DNA of 64,000 bases, from the NCBI RefSeq assembly GCF_000741765.1, contig NZ_JGZU01000015.1:62001-126000 (forward strand), in the 5' to 3' direction. The notes beneath the pieces were generated by a model that saw only the letters and a program-made list of their open reading frames with translations, did not search any database and had not been told where the DNA came from. This DNA comes from Bifidobacterium tsurumiense (lineage in GTDB: Bacteria; Actinomycetota; Actinomycetes; Actinomycetales; Bifidobacteriaceae). Position numbers and translations under genes: made by a program. This document shows positions 37,655-45,982 of the stretch, piece after piece; position 1 is the stretch's first letter, and each line of letters begins with the position of its first letter.

Positions 37655-38416
37655 ATGGATATGTTCCAAGATTTATTTGCTCATATACGCGCATCTCCGA
37701 ACAAGAAGGGTCGCCGAGGTTCCAGGAGACTTTCTCTCAAGCGCCGTCGCCAATGGTATGCCATTCGCCATGGCATCAGCGCCGCGCTCATCGGGTTATT
37801 GGTGTTGCTTTCCTACGGCGGAATTGCGAGATTGGTAGGAACCGTCACCGTTCCTGTTGCTTCCCAACATATTCTCCGCGGATCGACGCTTCAAATTTCC
37901 GACTTCCATCACAGCGTTATCCCGTCAGGCGGTTTTTCCGGATCACTGTTAAGCGATGCGGAGGTGCTCAAGCGTATTGCCCAAGTCGATATCGATGAAG
38001 GGACAGTTCTCACAGCACAACTCTTGCGGGAAGAGCCGGTCCTTCCCGACCAGCACACGGCAATTGAAGTGCGGGTCGTCAATATGCCTGAGTATCTGCT
38101 CCCCGGAGATCGCGTCGAGCTCAACTCATCCGCTGGGTGCGCGAGCAGCGGGCTTGCTGACAATGCGGATAACGAGCAGAAGTATGTTGAGCCAGACATT
38201 CCTATAGAGCTTGATGGCTTATCTCAGCAAACAGACGATACATCACACAATATGGCGTGCACATTGAGCGAAAAAGGGCTTGTGCTGCAGATTCCCCACA
38301 CGGCAACACCAGGTGATGCGAATACGATTATTGTCGCCCTGTCGACTGAAGAAGCCTTTCAAGTCTTGCATGCACTGGAGGCCGGACCGGTTATTGCCGT
38401 GCGAGTCGAGAGCTGA
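37655..38416 (+). CDS. SAF-domain membrane-anchored protein
   Basis: A 253-residue protein: a basic N-terminal segment (residues 17-38, KKGRRGSRRLSLKRRRQ), one membrane helix (about 40-58), then an extracytoplasmic SAF domain, as in the CpaB/RcpC pilus assembly proteins (VTVPVASQHILRGSTLQISDF, IAQVDIDEGTVLTAQLL). A serine/cysteine-containing C-terminal half (GCASSGLADNADN) follows. Actinobacteria carry such a gene beside the fmdB/5-formyl-THF cyclo-ligase cluster. Whether it serves pili or another surface structure is not known. The ribosome binding site is weak. Confidence 0.7.
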   Translation: MDMFQDLFAHIRASPNKKGRRGSRRLSLKRRRQWYAIRHGISAALIGLLVLLSYGGIARLVGTVTVPVASQHILRGSTLQISDFHHSVIPSGGFSGSLLSDAEVLKRIAQVDIDEGTVLTAQLLREEPVLPDQHTAIEVRVVNMPEYLLPGDRVELNSSAGCASSGLADNADNEQKYVEPDIPIELDGLSQQTDDTSHNMACTLSEKGLVLQIPHTATPGDANTIIVALSTEEAFQVLHALEAGPVIAVRVES

Positions 38417-38442
38417 AACATCATGAGTTGAGTCTCACACGA

Positions 38443-38481
38443 GTTCGGCCGGTACCCGCTTATGCATGATACCGGCCGAAC
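38443..38481. terminator. Bidirectional terminator between convergent genes
   Basis: A perfect 12-bp inverted repeat, GTTCGGCCGGTA / TACCGGCCGAAC, with a 15-base loop. It lies 27 bases after the SAF gene stop and 9 bases after the stop of the convergent 67-residue gene, and can serve both. Confidence 0.75.
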
Positions 38482-38489
38482 TTCAATCA

Positions 38490-38693
38490 TTATTGCCTAG
38501 GTTTGTTGAACACCGCCCAATGAGGCGGCAACTCTCCTAAGATGCGCTCATCGTCATCAGAGCGTTGTTGCTCCTTGGTACGCAGATCTTCTGGATCAAG
38601 CTTGACACCATCAGCGTCAAATAGCTCACTGCCTTGCCTCACCACACGCTTGTGTTTGCGTGCCGATCTGCGCGATGCGTCGTACCCGCTCAT
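38490..38693 (-). CDS. Small charged protein, third gene of FHA/pseudo-helicase operon
   Basis: A 67-residue protein of unknown function. Its N-terminal half is basic (SRRSARKHKRVVRQG), the C-terminal half acidic (DPEDLRTKEQQRSDDDER), and it ends ELPPHWAVFNKPRQ. No membrane segment or cysteine. GGGAG lies five bases before the ATG, and the ATG overlaps the pseudo-helicase stop (ATGA), so it is translated with it. It may be an adaptor for the larger protein; that is inference. Confidence 0.7.
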   Translation of the reverse strand: MSGYDASRRSARKHKRVVRQGSELFDADGVKLDPEDLRTKEQQRSDDDERILGELPPHWAVFNKPRQ

Positions 38694-41600
38694 CGAATCT
38701 CCCGATAGATTTCACCGATTCTCGCAACTATCCGGTCGACTTCCTTATCGGGATTCACGAATGCACCCACGCTCCACACTGTCATGACCGACCATCCCAG
38801 TGTTTCCAGATCCTGCATGATCATACGATGACGTTCACGGGTGGATTGGATTCCCATAAAGGCAGCATCGTCGGTGAGCACGGCAAGTGCGAATGGCTTA
38901 TTGTTCAGACCAATCACCAAAGGAATGCGTAGACCTTTTTCGAAACCATAATTGACGGCAACATTCAAACCACGGGCGCGAATTCGTTCTGCCAGGTCAT
39001 TGAACAACACATTGTCACCGGATTGAAGGATTTCAGGTTGAACCGGAGCATCTTCCAATCTTTCAGCCCAGCGCAACATCGTCTTCAGCAGCCTTGGACC
39101 GGGCTGGTGAATTCGCTCGTCATCCATATCTTCGGAACCGAACGCCGCTATGATATCGACATTGCGGTCGGCCAAAGCCAAGGCATCGAGCAGCATTCCG
39201 CTGCCTCCCCCGCCTTCCAAAGGACCGAACTGCTGAATAAGACGACCATGTGCGGTTTTTGCATAGCTCAATGAAAGGATGACATCCGTTGCTCGAGCTC
39301 CCGCGACCTCGTCAATTCCGACCAGTCTGACATGGCGTAAGAACCGTCCCATAGCGGCATTCTTCGCCGCCAATGATTTCAGTTCAGCTCCCAAACGTGT
39401 GCGGAACACGCCTGTCAAAGTGACCACCGTCAACACATAACCGGCAGGGACGATTGTGAAAGTCGAAGCACGACGGGTGATAGCGGCAACCACAGCATCG
39501 ATTTCCTGCTGGCTGCTTTCCACCAAACCAGTCGAAAGCACGGGAACGCCATTGGCCTCCACCCTCTGGAAGCGCACCGAACCTTGTGCTCCTTCGACAG
39601 CAACGTCATTGCGAATGGAACCATATCCCTGTTCCTCAAGGAATATGGACAATTGAGCCGGACGACGCGAAGGACGAGACTTGACCGTGACTCCGGGGAG
39701 CATCGAGATAAGGGTCGCCACGCTTTCGGATGTGACTGTTGCACGATGCGCCAACACAATCACATTACGCGCCCTGCTCACAATGGACAGCAACTGAATC
39801 GCAGGCATATGCGCACCTGCATCGATTATGGCAACATCAGCCATAATCTGAGGCTCGCTGAGCGTCACCAAAGTCGCAGGAGTCGCCATGACAATAGGCT
39901 TGGCTGCTGCAATGATCTGCGGATGATCGCGCCTAATCCGACTGAGCGGCATATGCGAACGCCCTGCAAGAATGGTGTGCAGCTGGTTAGCCTCCTGCGT
40001 GCGGGAGAATAACAGTTCGCAAAGTCTGCGCATCACTTCTTGCTGAACCATAGGACCGATACTACGGACATGCTCAATATCAACTTGTGCAAATCGGTCG
40101 GCTGCCGTTTGCATCACCGAACCATCCTGGTTGGAGATAATCGCAGATGAACGCACAATATCCTCAAATACCGTGGTCCACCATGCCAGATGCAATTCTC
40201 CTTCCACGGCTTCGACAGGAATGCGACGATTGCGTAGGTCTTCAACCAGATCCTTCAACCCGATTGTGTTGAATTCCTGCTCCAAACGGCAACGCCCCGG
40301 CAAGGTATCCAAAGCCAGATGATCGTCATAAAGAGCTTTGAGCCGCTCTTCAACGGTATTGAAGTCAAGAGTCTCCAAGCTTCCGCCCTGAGGAGTGCTT
40401 GCCAACACCGCATTCAACGCGGTGATATTGCTCATAAGCGACTCTTGAGTTTCAACGATCGCGTCCAGTTTAGGAGGCAGTACCGGCCATCCTCCATGAG
40501 GCACGAACATTCGCCACTGCTCCGCTTGACGAGCAACCACTACGAGTGCATCATGCAGGTTCTCGACCTGTCGCCCGACTCGCAACAGGCTCTTGGCTTC
40601 CTTGACATGGCGACGGCGCTCCCAGAAGCCCATATTAGTACCCTCGGCCTTGCGCACGGCCTTCGACTTGCTGGCTTCGATCATGGCGTTGATATCGCGC
40701 TCAAAGATCTCAGGCTGGAACACATCGAGCACCCGGCGAAGGTTCTTCAGCACATTGACCTGACGTCCCCACTCCTGAGCAGTTGCAGGAATCGGGAAGC
40801 CACAGGTTTGCACTGTGGTCTCCACCTGTTCTCGCGTCAAAGGCAACAACTTGCGCAACACATCCACTACGCGCTGATATGCATTGACAGCCTCGTCCTC
40901 GGAATAGAGCGAAGCGCCAAACCAAGCGGTATCCGCAGGGCCAATGGTGAATTCACCGAGCTCCCCAGCCTGCTTGAGCTTGTCGACCCACTCATCCATA
41001 TGTCCGTTCAGCGAACGTGCCGTGTCGATGCCCAAACGCACACGAGTGGCGGGATGAGTCGGCAAAACGGCGATACTGGCCAGATTTTGAATGGTTTGGT
41101 AGGCAGACACTCCCCACCTGTCGTTGGCACCGTGCAAATCGCCGAGATATCTGGTCAGTCGAGAACGAACACCGACTAATTCATCAGAAAGCTGTTCAAA
41201 ACGAGAGGTGGCAACGCCCGGTTGGAAGCCAACTGCCGCTATCAACTGCCTGTCAATACTCGATGCAGCATTCTCATCGCTGGCATCAAGCAAAATATCT
41301 GACATTTCATTGGCCTTGACCGCCTGAACAAAGCGTCTCTTCTGATCTGCAACACATGGCACATACATCACGGAACGGTTATTCATCACACAGCGGGCGG
41401 CAATAGCCGCGGCCTGCTGCGCAGTATCCTCACCAACCGCTGCATCGACAAAGAGCGAATGCCCCGAAGCCGCGACATGGGCCGCATATCGCACTGTATT
41501 GTCGACATCGCCTACTTCGTATTCCGTATGAGGATCGCCATCAAAAGGACTATATGTTGCGATCGGAGCTTCTTTGAGCTCTGCTTTGGCATGCTCATCG

Positions 41601-42319
41601 CCTGCCAAAGCATCAAGCACAGTATTGCCCGTAGGCCCTTGGGACAAGGCATCGATAATGCGTTGGCTTTCGAGCAGGAATTGAGAGCCGGGATCCATAA
41701 AGCATCCCAGCACAATATTGCGCTCAATATCGAAGTCTGCGAACGCCTGTGAGGCTTTCTCCACTATGACCGCGAACACTGCCGAAGTCTCCGGCGTTCC
41801 GCTCTCGTAATTCGCGCCATCGAACAGTTCGTCTTCATCCAAATCAACATGTTGTTCACGCAAAGAAGCCACGAACGCAGGATTGAGTTTGACACGACCG
41901 GTGAATTTAATCGTTGCATCGATTTCTGAACCGCCTGGCTTGCGGACCACATCCACCGGATACATCAGCACTGGAACGGCATTGCCTTTCCAAGTCGCCA
42001 CCCCCACAACCAGCGACAATTCAGCCAATCCGCTAATCCGACTTTTCACGGCGCAATCATCCACAACCCGTTCGAGTCTACGTCCGGCAGCACGAAGCAT
42101 TCCCGCGTCACGGAACAGCGAATCCAAAGGCGCGTGTCCGCTGGCAAACAACTGCGCGATTCCCGATGGATGCGCATGGGTCATATCCAACTGAGCAGTG
42201 AGCTGACTGATATCTTCCAAAGGAGATGGAGCCAATCGGTTACGATACTGCTCTCTCCAGTGGTGCATTCGATTCACAGAAATGTTAGTTTGCATGGTTT
42301 CGCTCATGCCTTGACTCAC
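38690..42319 (-). CDS. Large pseudo-helicase/nuclease-like protein
   Basis: A 1209-residue protein with the overall layout of large SF1 helicases of the AAA_11/AAA_12 type with a C-terminal Vsr-like nuclease. The expected motifs are decayed. At the Walker A position (about 289-300) it reads LFVDAAVGEDTA without the GxxGxGK[ST] loop. At Walker B it reads IIDAGAHMP (831-839) in place of DEAS/DEAG. The Q-motif-like VEGAQGS and the motif VI region ALALADRNVDIIAAF (1046-1060) lack the arginine finger. The C-terminal strand pair RIPLVIGLNN/FALAVLTDD (1131-1150) lacks the D...ExK nuclease acids. The start may be the GTG that overlaps the FHA stop or an ATG four codons later. Function unknown; probably a non-catalytic nucleic-acid or protein scaffold. 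Confidence 0.65.
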   Translation of the reverse strand: MSQGMSETMQTNISVNRMHHWREQYRNRLAPSPLEDISQLTAQLDMTHAHPSGIAQLFASGHAPLDSLFRDAGMLRAAGRRLERVVDDCAVKSRISGLAELSLVVGVATWKGNAVPVLMYPVDVVRKPGGSEIDATIKFTGRVKLNPAFVASLREQHVDLDEDELFDGANYESGTPETSAVFAVIVEKASQAFADFDIERNIVLGCFMDPGSQFLLESQRIIDALSQGPTGNTVLDALAGDEHAKAELKEAPIATYSPFDGDPHTEYEVGDVDNTVRYAAHVAASGHSLFVDAAVGEDTAQQAAAIAARCVMNNRSVMYVPCVADQKRRFVQAVKANEMSDILLDASDENAASSIDRQLIAAVGFQPGVATSRFEQLSDELVGVRSRLTRYLGDLHGANDRWGVSAYQTIQNLASIAVLPTHPATRVRLGIDTARSLNGHMDEWVDKLKQAGELGEFTIGPADTAWFGASLYSEDEAVNAYQRVVDVLRKLLPLTREQVETTVQTCGFPIPATAQEWGRQVNVLKNLRRVLDVFQPEIFERDINAMIEASKSKAVRKAEGTNMGFWERRRHVKEAKSLLRVGRQVENLHDALVVVARQAEQWRMFVPHGGWPVLPPKLDAIVETQESLMSNITALNAVLASTPQGGSLETLDFNTVEERLKALYDDHLALDTLPGRCRLEQEFNTIGLKDLVEDLRNRRIPVEAVEGELHLAWWTTVFEDIVRSSAIISNQDGSVMQTAADRFAQVDIEHVRSIGPMVQQEVMRRLCELLFSRTQEANQLHTILAGRSHMPLSRIRRDHPQIIAAAKPIVMATPATLVTLSEPQIMADVAIIDAGAHMPAIQLLSIVSRARNVIVLAHRATVTSESVATLISMLPGVTVKSRPSRRPAQLSIFLEEQGYGSIRNDVAVEGAQGSVRFQRVEANGVPVLSTGLVESSQQEIDAVVAAITRRASTFTIVPAGYVLTVVTLTGVFRTRLGAELKSLAAKNAAMGRFLRHVRLVGIDEVAGARATDVILSLSYAKTAHGRLIQQFGPLEGGGGSGMLLDALALADRNVDIIAAFGSEDMDDERIHQPGPRLLKTMLRWAERLEDAPVQPEILQSGDNVLFNDLAERIRARGLNVAVNYGFEKGLRIPLVIGLNNKPFALAVLTDDAAFMGIQSTRERHRMIMQDLETLGWSVMTVWSVGAFVNPDKEVDRIVARIGEIYREIR

Positions 42320-43827
42320 TTCCCTACTGCTTTGAGATATTCGGCATAACCCGCATTGTGAGCGAGTGCCTCGTCGATATCACTATTCCCCTGTGCGGCA
42401 AGCCATGCATACAAATCGTCATATAGCGACGGATTCATGGCCAAGAATGGCAATAACTGCGGATGGCGGGCCATCTCGAATTGAACGCGGAAATCCCCTG
42501 TTCTTTTCGCGTCATCGGAGGTCAGACCATCGACTTCAACGCTTGGTTCCCGAGCTGAGATTTCACCCTTGGAGACCCTGTCGAATACCGATCCAGGCTC
42601 GAATACTGGCGTGAATGCTGTGGCAGCACTCTGCGTGGATGCCTGACGGTATCGATCGTGATCTTCGCCAGCCCCCTCGGAGACCGAACCATCCGCAACA
42701 CTATCGTCAATAGGAGTGAATACTGCAGCCGTTTGCGCACTGCCATCATGATCAGACTGTTCGTCTGATTCATCGGTGTTTTCTGCAGCAACATCCACCG
42801 CTAGTTCATCCGCGTCCGCACCTTCGGTATCTTGAGCCGTGTCCGCATCCTGTGCAGGCTCACCTTCAGACAGTCCGAAGGTGTCAACAACGCTGCGCAC
42901 TTCCTCGACGGGAGCCGCGGCTTGGGAGTTTGCTTCGTCGCTTTCGACAGAGTCCCGTTCTTGCACCGGTGAATCAGTCTGCGCATCGATCCTGATGGGC
43001 ATGGTCGTTTCAACAGCAGGAAGTTCAGAAGCTGATTCCTCTGTCTCAGCCTCGAAACCCGCATTCTGCCCAACTGTCTGCGCATCAGCGAACAAATCAC
43101 GCGGCTGAGGATCTTCCTGCAGCCCAGGTTGCGTAATGTTTAAGGACAGCGTTTCAACAGGATGCGCAGCTTCCTCGTCTCCATTTGCACCGGCCAATGC
43201 ATTGGCGAGATCCTGAGAGGAATCCTGTGATGTTTCGCTTTGGGATTGTGCCAATGGCTGGAAAGTCTGCATCGAGGCAGCTTGCAACTCACTGATTCGC
43301 TCCGATACGGTTTTGGCTCGGAACATGCTGGTAGGCTCTCCCGCGCGCAAGTCGAGAATATCGTCCACTGACATGTCGGCGGCATCTGGCTCAGGCTTGT
43401 TTTCATCGGATGCGTAGGTGAAGAGGTCTGGCACTTCGGCATCATCTTCGTCGATATCATTGGTTTCGATGCGAATGAAATCAACCGGAACATCGCCGAA
43501 TTGCAGCCTGAATGGCGATGATGGCAGCGGAACATCTTCGTTGGCCTTCAGTCTCATCAACTCGCCATTATGCATCACCGCGTACGATCCATTGGTTGAA
43601 TTCATATCGCGAACGCTGGCAGTTCCCGTTTCTGAAACCGTGAACAACGCATGCCGTTTTGACATGGAACGAGTGGAATCCTCGATTTCAATGCGCGTAA
43701 AGCCGTCATCTGCCAGCGGTCGAATCGGTTTTCGACCGATTTCCACGCTTTGCCCGGGTTTGATCCCGGTGTGACTGATGCCGTTTACTGTGATGATCCA
43801 CTGCTGCGCGGCTTGCTGCTCTGTCAC
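42316..43827 (-). CDS. FHA-domain protein with LRV-type C-terminus
   Basis: About 503 residues. The N-terminal FHA domain (about 20-120) has all key features: GRKP, SMSKRH and NSTNG, so it should bind phosphothreonine peptides. A long acidic, low-complexity region (about 130-400, rich in Glu, Asp, Gln, Ala) follows, then VQFEMARHPQLLPFLAMNPSLYDDLYAWLAAQGN, a variant-LRR-type domain. The GTG start at 43827 is preceded by AAAGGGAGG at eight bases, far better than the upstream ATG. It is the first gene of the operon and overlaps the next by four bases. It probably links Ser/Thr kinase signalling to the pseudo-helicase. Confidence 0.75.
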   Translation of the reverse strand: MTEQQAAQQWIITVNGISHTGIKPGQSVEIGRKPIRPLADDGFTRIEIEDSTRSMSKRHALFTVSETGTASVRDMNSTNGSYAVMHNGELMRLKANEDVPLPSSPFRLQFGDVPVDFIRIETNDIDEDDAEVPDLFTYASDENKPEPDAADMSVDDILDLRAGEPTSMFRAKTVSERISELQAASMQTFQPLAQSQSETSQDSSQDLANALAGANGDEEAAHPVETLSLNITQPGLQEDPQPRDLFADAQTVGQNAGFEAETEESASELPAVETTMPIRIDAQTDSPVQERDSVESDEANSQAAAPVEEVRSVVDTFGLSEGEPAQDADTAQDTEGADADELAVDVAAENTDESDEQSDHDGSAQTAAVFTPIDDSVADGSVSEGAGEDHDRYRQASTQSAATAFTPVFEPGSVFDRVSKGEISAREPSVEVDGLTSDDAKRTGDFRVQFEMARHPQLLPFLAMNPSLYDDLYAWLAAQGNSDIDEALAHNAGYAEYLKAVGK

Positions 43828-44152
43828 CTTGATGGCCTCCCTTTCGCCCATGCACACTATCTGCCATTGTGTCATGTTCCACGACGATTCACGCCGAGTT
43901 ATGGCCGAATTGACAACATTCGCGCATATCCGGCGATTTTCAACCCTACGATACGCCGTGGCTCAAACCTTACACGCCGTCAATGTGCCAAACTACACGT
44001 CTTGTCGCCCATTGAAAAGACCTATTGATTGGCCCAAAACATTCCGCGTGTTCACATAAACCCGATACGCGTCAAGCCGTCAGCCGACACTGCGAATTTG
44101 AGAACGCCTCAGCCCCCGGTCAGGCAAAGAAACATAGGAGAATCAGATACAA
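43828..44152. other. Gap between FHA gene and rplL terminator
   Basis: Holds the FHA operon promoter (minus strand); no gene. The sequence shows no obvious operator, though it is AT-richer than the genes either side. Confidence 0.4.
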
Positions 44153-44153
44153 G

Positions 44154-44187
44154 AAACCCCACCATCGCAATCTGCAACGGCGGGGTT
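44154..44187 (-). terminator. Terminator of rplL
   Basis: On the minus strand AACCCCGCCGTTGCA pairs with TGCGATGGTGGGGTT (G-U pairs included), followed by TCTTGTATC. It begins 53 bases after the rplL stop. Confidence 0.8.
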
Positions 44188-44239
44188 ATAAAGCGTAAAG
44201 CTCTTACGCAGTAATCATATGCGGCTCAAGCCGCGTACA

Positions 44240-44620
44240 TTACTTGAGCTCGACGGTTGCGCCAGCTTCTTCCAGCTGAGCCTTGGCCTTCTCGGCATCT
44301 TCCTTCTTTGCTTTCTCCAGAACGGTCTTAGGAGCGCCGTCCACGAGGCCCTTGGCCTCAGCCAAGCCGAGGGAGGTGATTGCACGCACGGCCTTGATGA
44401 CCTGGATCTTCTTGTCGCCGACGGCGGAGAGGATGACGTCGAACTCATCCTTCTCTTCCTCAGCAGCAACTGCAGGAGCAGCAGCAGCGGCAACAGCGGC
44501 GACCGGAGCAGCAGCTTCGACGTCGAACTTCTCTTCGAATGCCTTCACGAACTCGGAGAGCTCGACGAGGGTCATCTCACCAAAGGCTTCCAGCAGCTCT
44601 TCGTTGGTGTACTTAGCCAT
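44240..44620 (-). CDS. rplL: 50S ribosomal protein L7/L12
   Basis: Stalk protein L7/L12 that recruits translation GTPases. 126 residues: N-terminal dimerisation domain ([24 protein letters not shown]), an alanine-rich hinge (about 35-52) and the C-terminal GTPase-binding domain ([30 protein letters not shown]). It lies 114 bases after rplJ; the spacer can fold a hairpin (GGTAGCAGG/CCTGTTACC). Confidence 0.98.
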   Translation of the reverse strand: MAKYTNEELLEAFGEMTLVELSEFVKAFEEKFDVEAAAPVAAVAAAAAPAVAAEEEKDEFDVILSAVGDKKIQVIKAVRAITSLGLAEAKGLVDGAPKTVLEKAKKEDAEKAKAQLEEAGATVELK

Positions 44621-44734
44621 TTTGGCTTCCTTTCAATCTTGGTAACAGGCTGATTGAAGAGGTACCTGCTACCACACGTTTTGTGTTGTTTTTTGCCTTA
44701 TCATGCAACGACCTCATAGGCCGATGCGGTGTTA

Positions 44735-45256
44735 TCAGGCGGCCTTTTCCTGCTTTTCGCGCAGCGCATCGATCGTACGCACAGCCTTGGTAGGCAGAGC
44801 GTTGAACAGGTACGCGGCCTTGGACATCGTGGCCTTGATGTCGCCGGCGAACTCGGCAAGCAGCTGCGGGCGAGACTTGAGATCTGCCAGCTTGATTGCA
44901 CCCTCAGCGTCGTAGACAGTGCCGTCTGCGGCGGCACCCTTGACGATAAGAGCCTTGTTATCCTTGGCAAAGTCACGCAGGATCTTTGCAGCCTCGATGA
45001 AATCACCCTTAACAAAGGTGATAGCGGTTGGACCAGCGAGGATCTCATCGAGTCCCTCGATGCCCGCTTCCTTGGCGGCAATACGAGCCAGCGTGTTCTT
45101 AGCCACAGAGTAGGAAGTATCGCGGCCTAGCTTTTCGCGCAGATCAGAAATCTGCGGAACGGTAAGCCCGCGGTACTCGGTCAGGTAGACCGCATCGGCT
45201 TCACGGAACTGAGCCGTAAGCTGTGCGACCACCGCTTCCTTTTCGGGCCTCTTCAT
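44735..45256 (-). CDS. rplJ: 50S ribosomal protein L10
   Basis: Base of the L7/L12 stalk. 173 residues from the ATG at 45256 (MKRPEKEAVVAQLTAQFREAD), which has AGGAAGGA just upstream. Contains VYLTEYRGLTVPQISDLREKLG and the helix binding L12 at the C-terminus (NALPTKAVRTIDALREKQE). The upstream in-frame extension is the leader and is not coding. An attenuator hairpin lies in the leader. Confidence 0.96.
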   Translation of the reverse strand: MKRPEKEAVVAQLTAQFREADAVYLTEYRGLTVPQISDLREKLGRDTSYSVAKNTLARIAAKEAGIEGLDEILAGPTAITFVKGDFIEAAKILRDFAKDNKALIVKGAAADGTVYDAEGAIKLADLKSRPQLLAEFAGDIKATMSKAAYLFNALPTKAVRTIDALREKQEKAA

Positions 45257-45308
45257 GGCGTTCCTTCCTAAGTCGGCCGTTGACTGGAAGTAACGCTCAC
45301 CAGGCAAT

Positions 45309-45334
45309 AAAAAAGCCCCGCGCACAGGCGGAGC
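45309..45334 (-). terminator. Attenuator in the rplJ leader
   Basis: On the minus strand GCTCCGC-CTGTGC-GCGGGGC (7-bp stem with one G-U) is followed by TTTTTT, 53 bases before the rplJ ATG. This is an intrinsic terminator inside the leader, as expected for L10-leader attenuation of the L10-L12 operon. Confidence 0.75.
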
Positions 45335-45885
45335 AACCTCTCGTGAGTCATAGTGACCACGCAAATGCACTGTTGACAGTGCGGTACTCAACCTGCGCTG
45401 GCTTGGCGAACCAAACTTCGAGGGTCTTACGACCCCAACCAACGGTCTGTGGTTTACAAGAGTGATATGCTATGCGACGCCATGGACGGACATGCACACG
45501 GCGTGTCTTGGTCAGTGATGGTCTCAATAGAGTGTTCATCGTAACGATCCAGTACTCATATTCATATTCACATGCAGCACCCCTGTATGCCCCTTTGCAA
45601 ACCATTCATTCGGAGGTCTTAGAGTTCCGAACTCCACTGCGTGCGCACCTATACCGCTACTGAACAACACTCTTGAATAATGCATTCAAGCTTGTCAAAA
45701 ACGCGCGTCACTGACGCATCTATCTGAACTTGGGAATGCAGGAAACGATGTGGACGAGACCATGCTGCGTTTCGTCAACATGACATCGCATAGTCGCCGT
45801 TTAGGCACCCGTCGCGAATATGAATCCTTCACTTGGAAAACTGCACACAACGATTATCAATTCGACAATGACCGCCCCTTACAAG
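45335..45885. other. Intergenic region upstream of rplJ leader and past purine permease
   Basis: About 550 bases with no supported gene: the rplJ promoter and leader lie toward the left end, the purine permease terminator toward the right. A small plus-strand reading frame (45750-45950) lacks a plausible ribosome binding site. Confidence 0.45.
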
Positions 45886-45913
45886 AGGAGCGCCCTCTCA
45901 ATGGGGCACTCCT
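45886..45913 (-). terminator. Terminator of the purine permease gene
   Basis: AGGAGCGCCC / GGGGCACTCCT with a 7-base loop and one mismatch, 70 bases after the stop of the permease; on the minus strand it is followed by CTTGTAAGG. Weak U tract. Confidence 0.55.
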
Positions 45914-45982
45914 GAGTGATCGATCAGTTCCACAGACCGCTGCATATTAAGACCACATCACATTGTTCGCGGTCGATGAACC

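Noticed and set aside
42316..43875. Longer FHA protein starting at the ATG at 43875
   Set aside because: The GTG at 43827 has AAAGGGAGG at eight bases; the extra upstream residues carry no family signal.
45750..45950. Plus-strand 66-codon frame between rplJ and the purine permease
   Set aside because: No plausible ribosome binding site or -10 box and unlikely codon usage; it overlaps the permease terminator.
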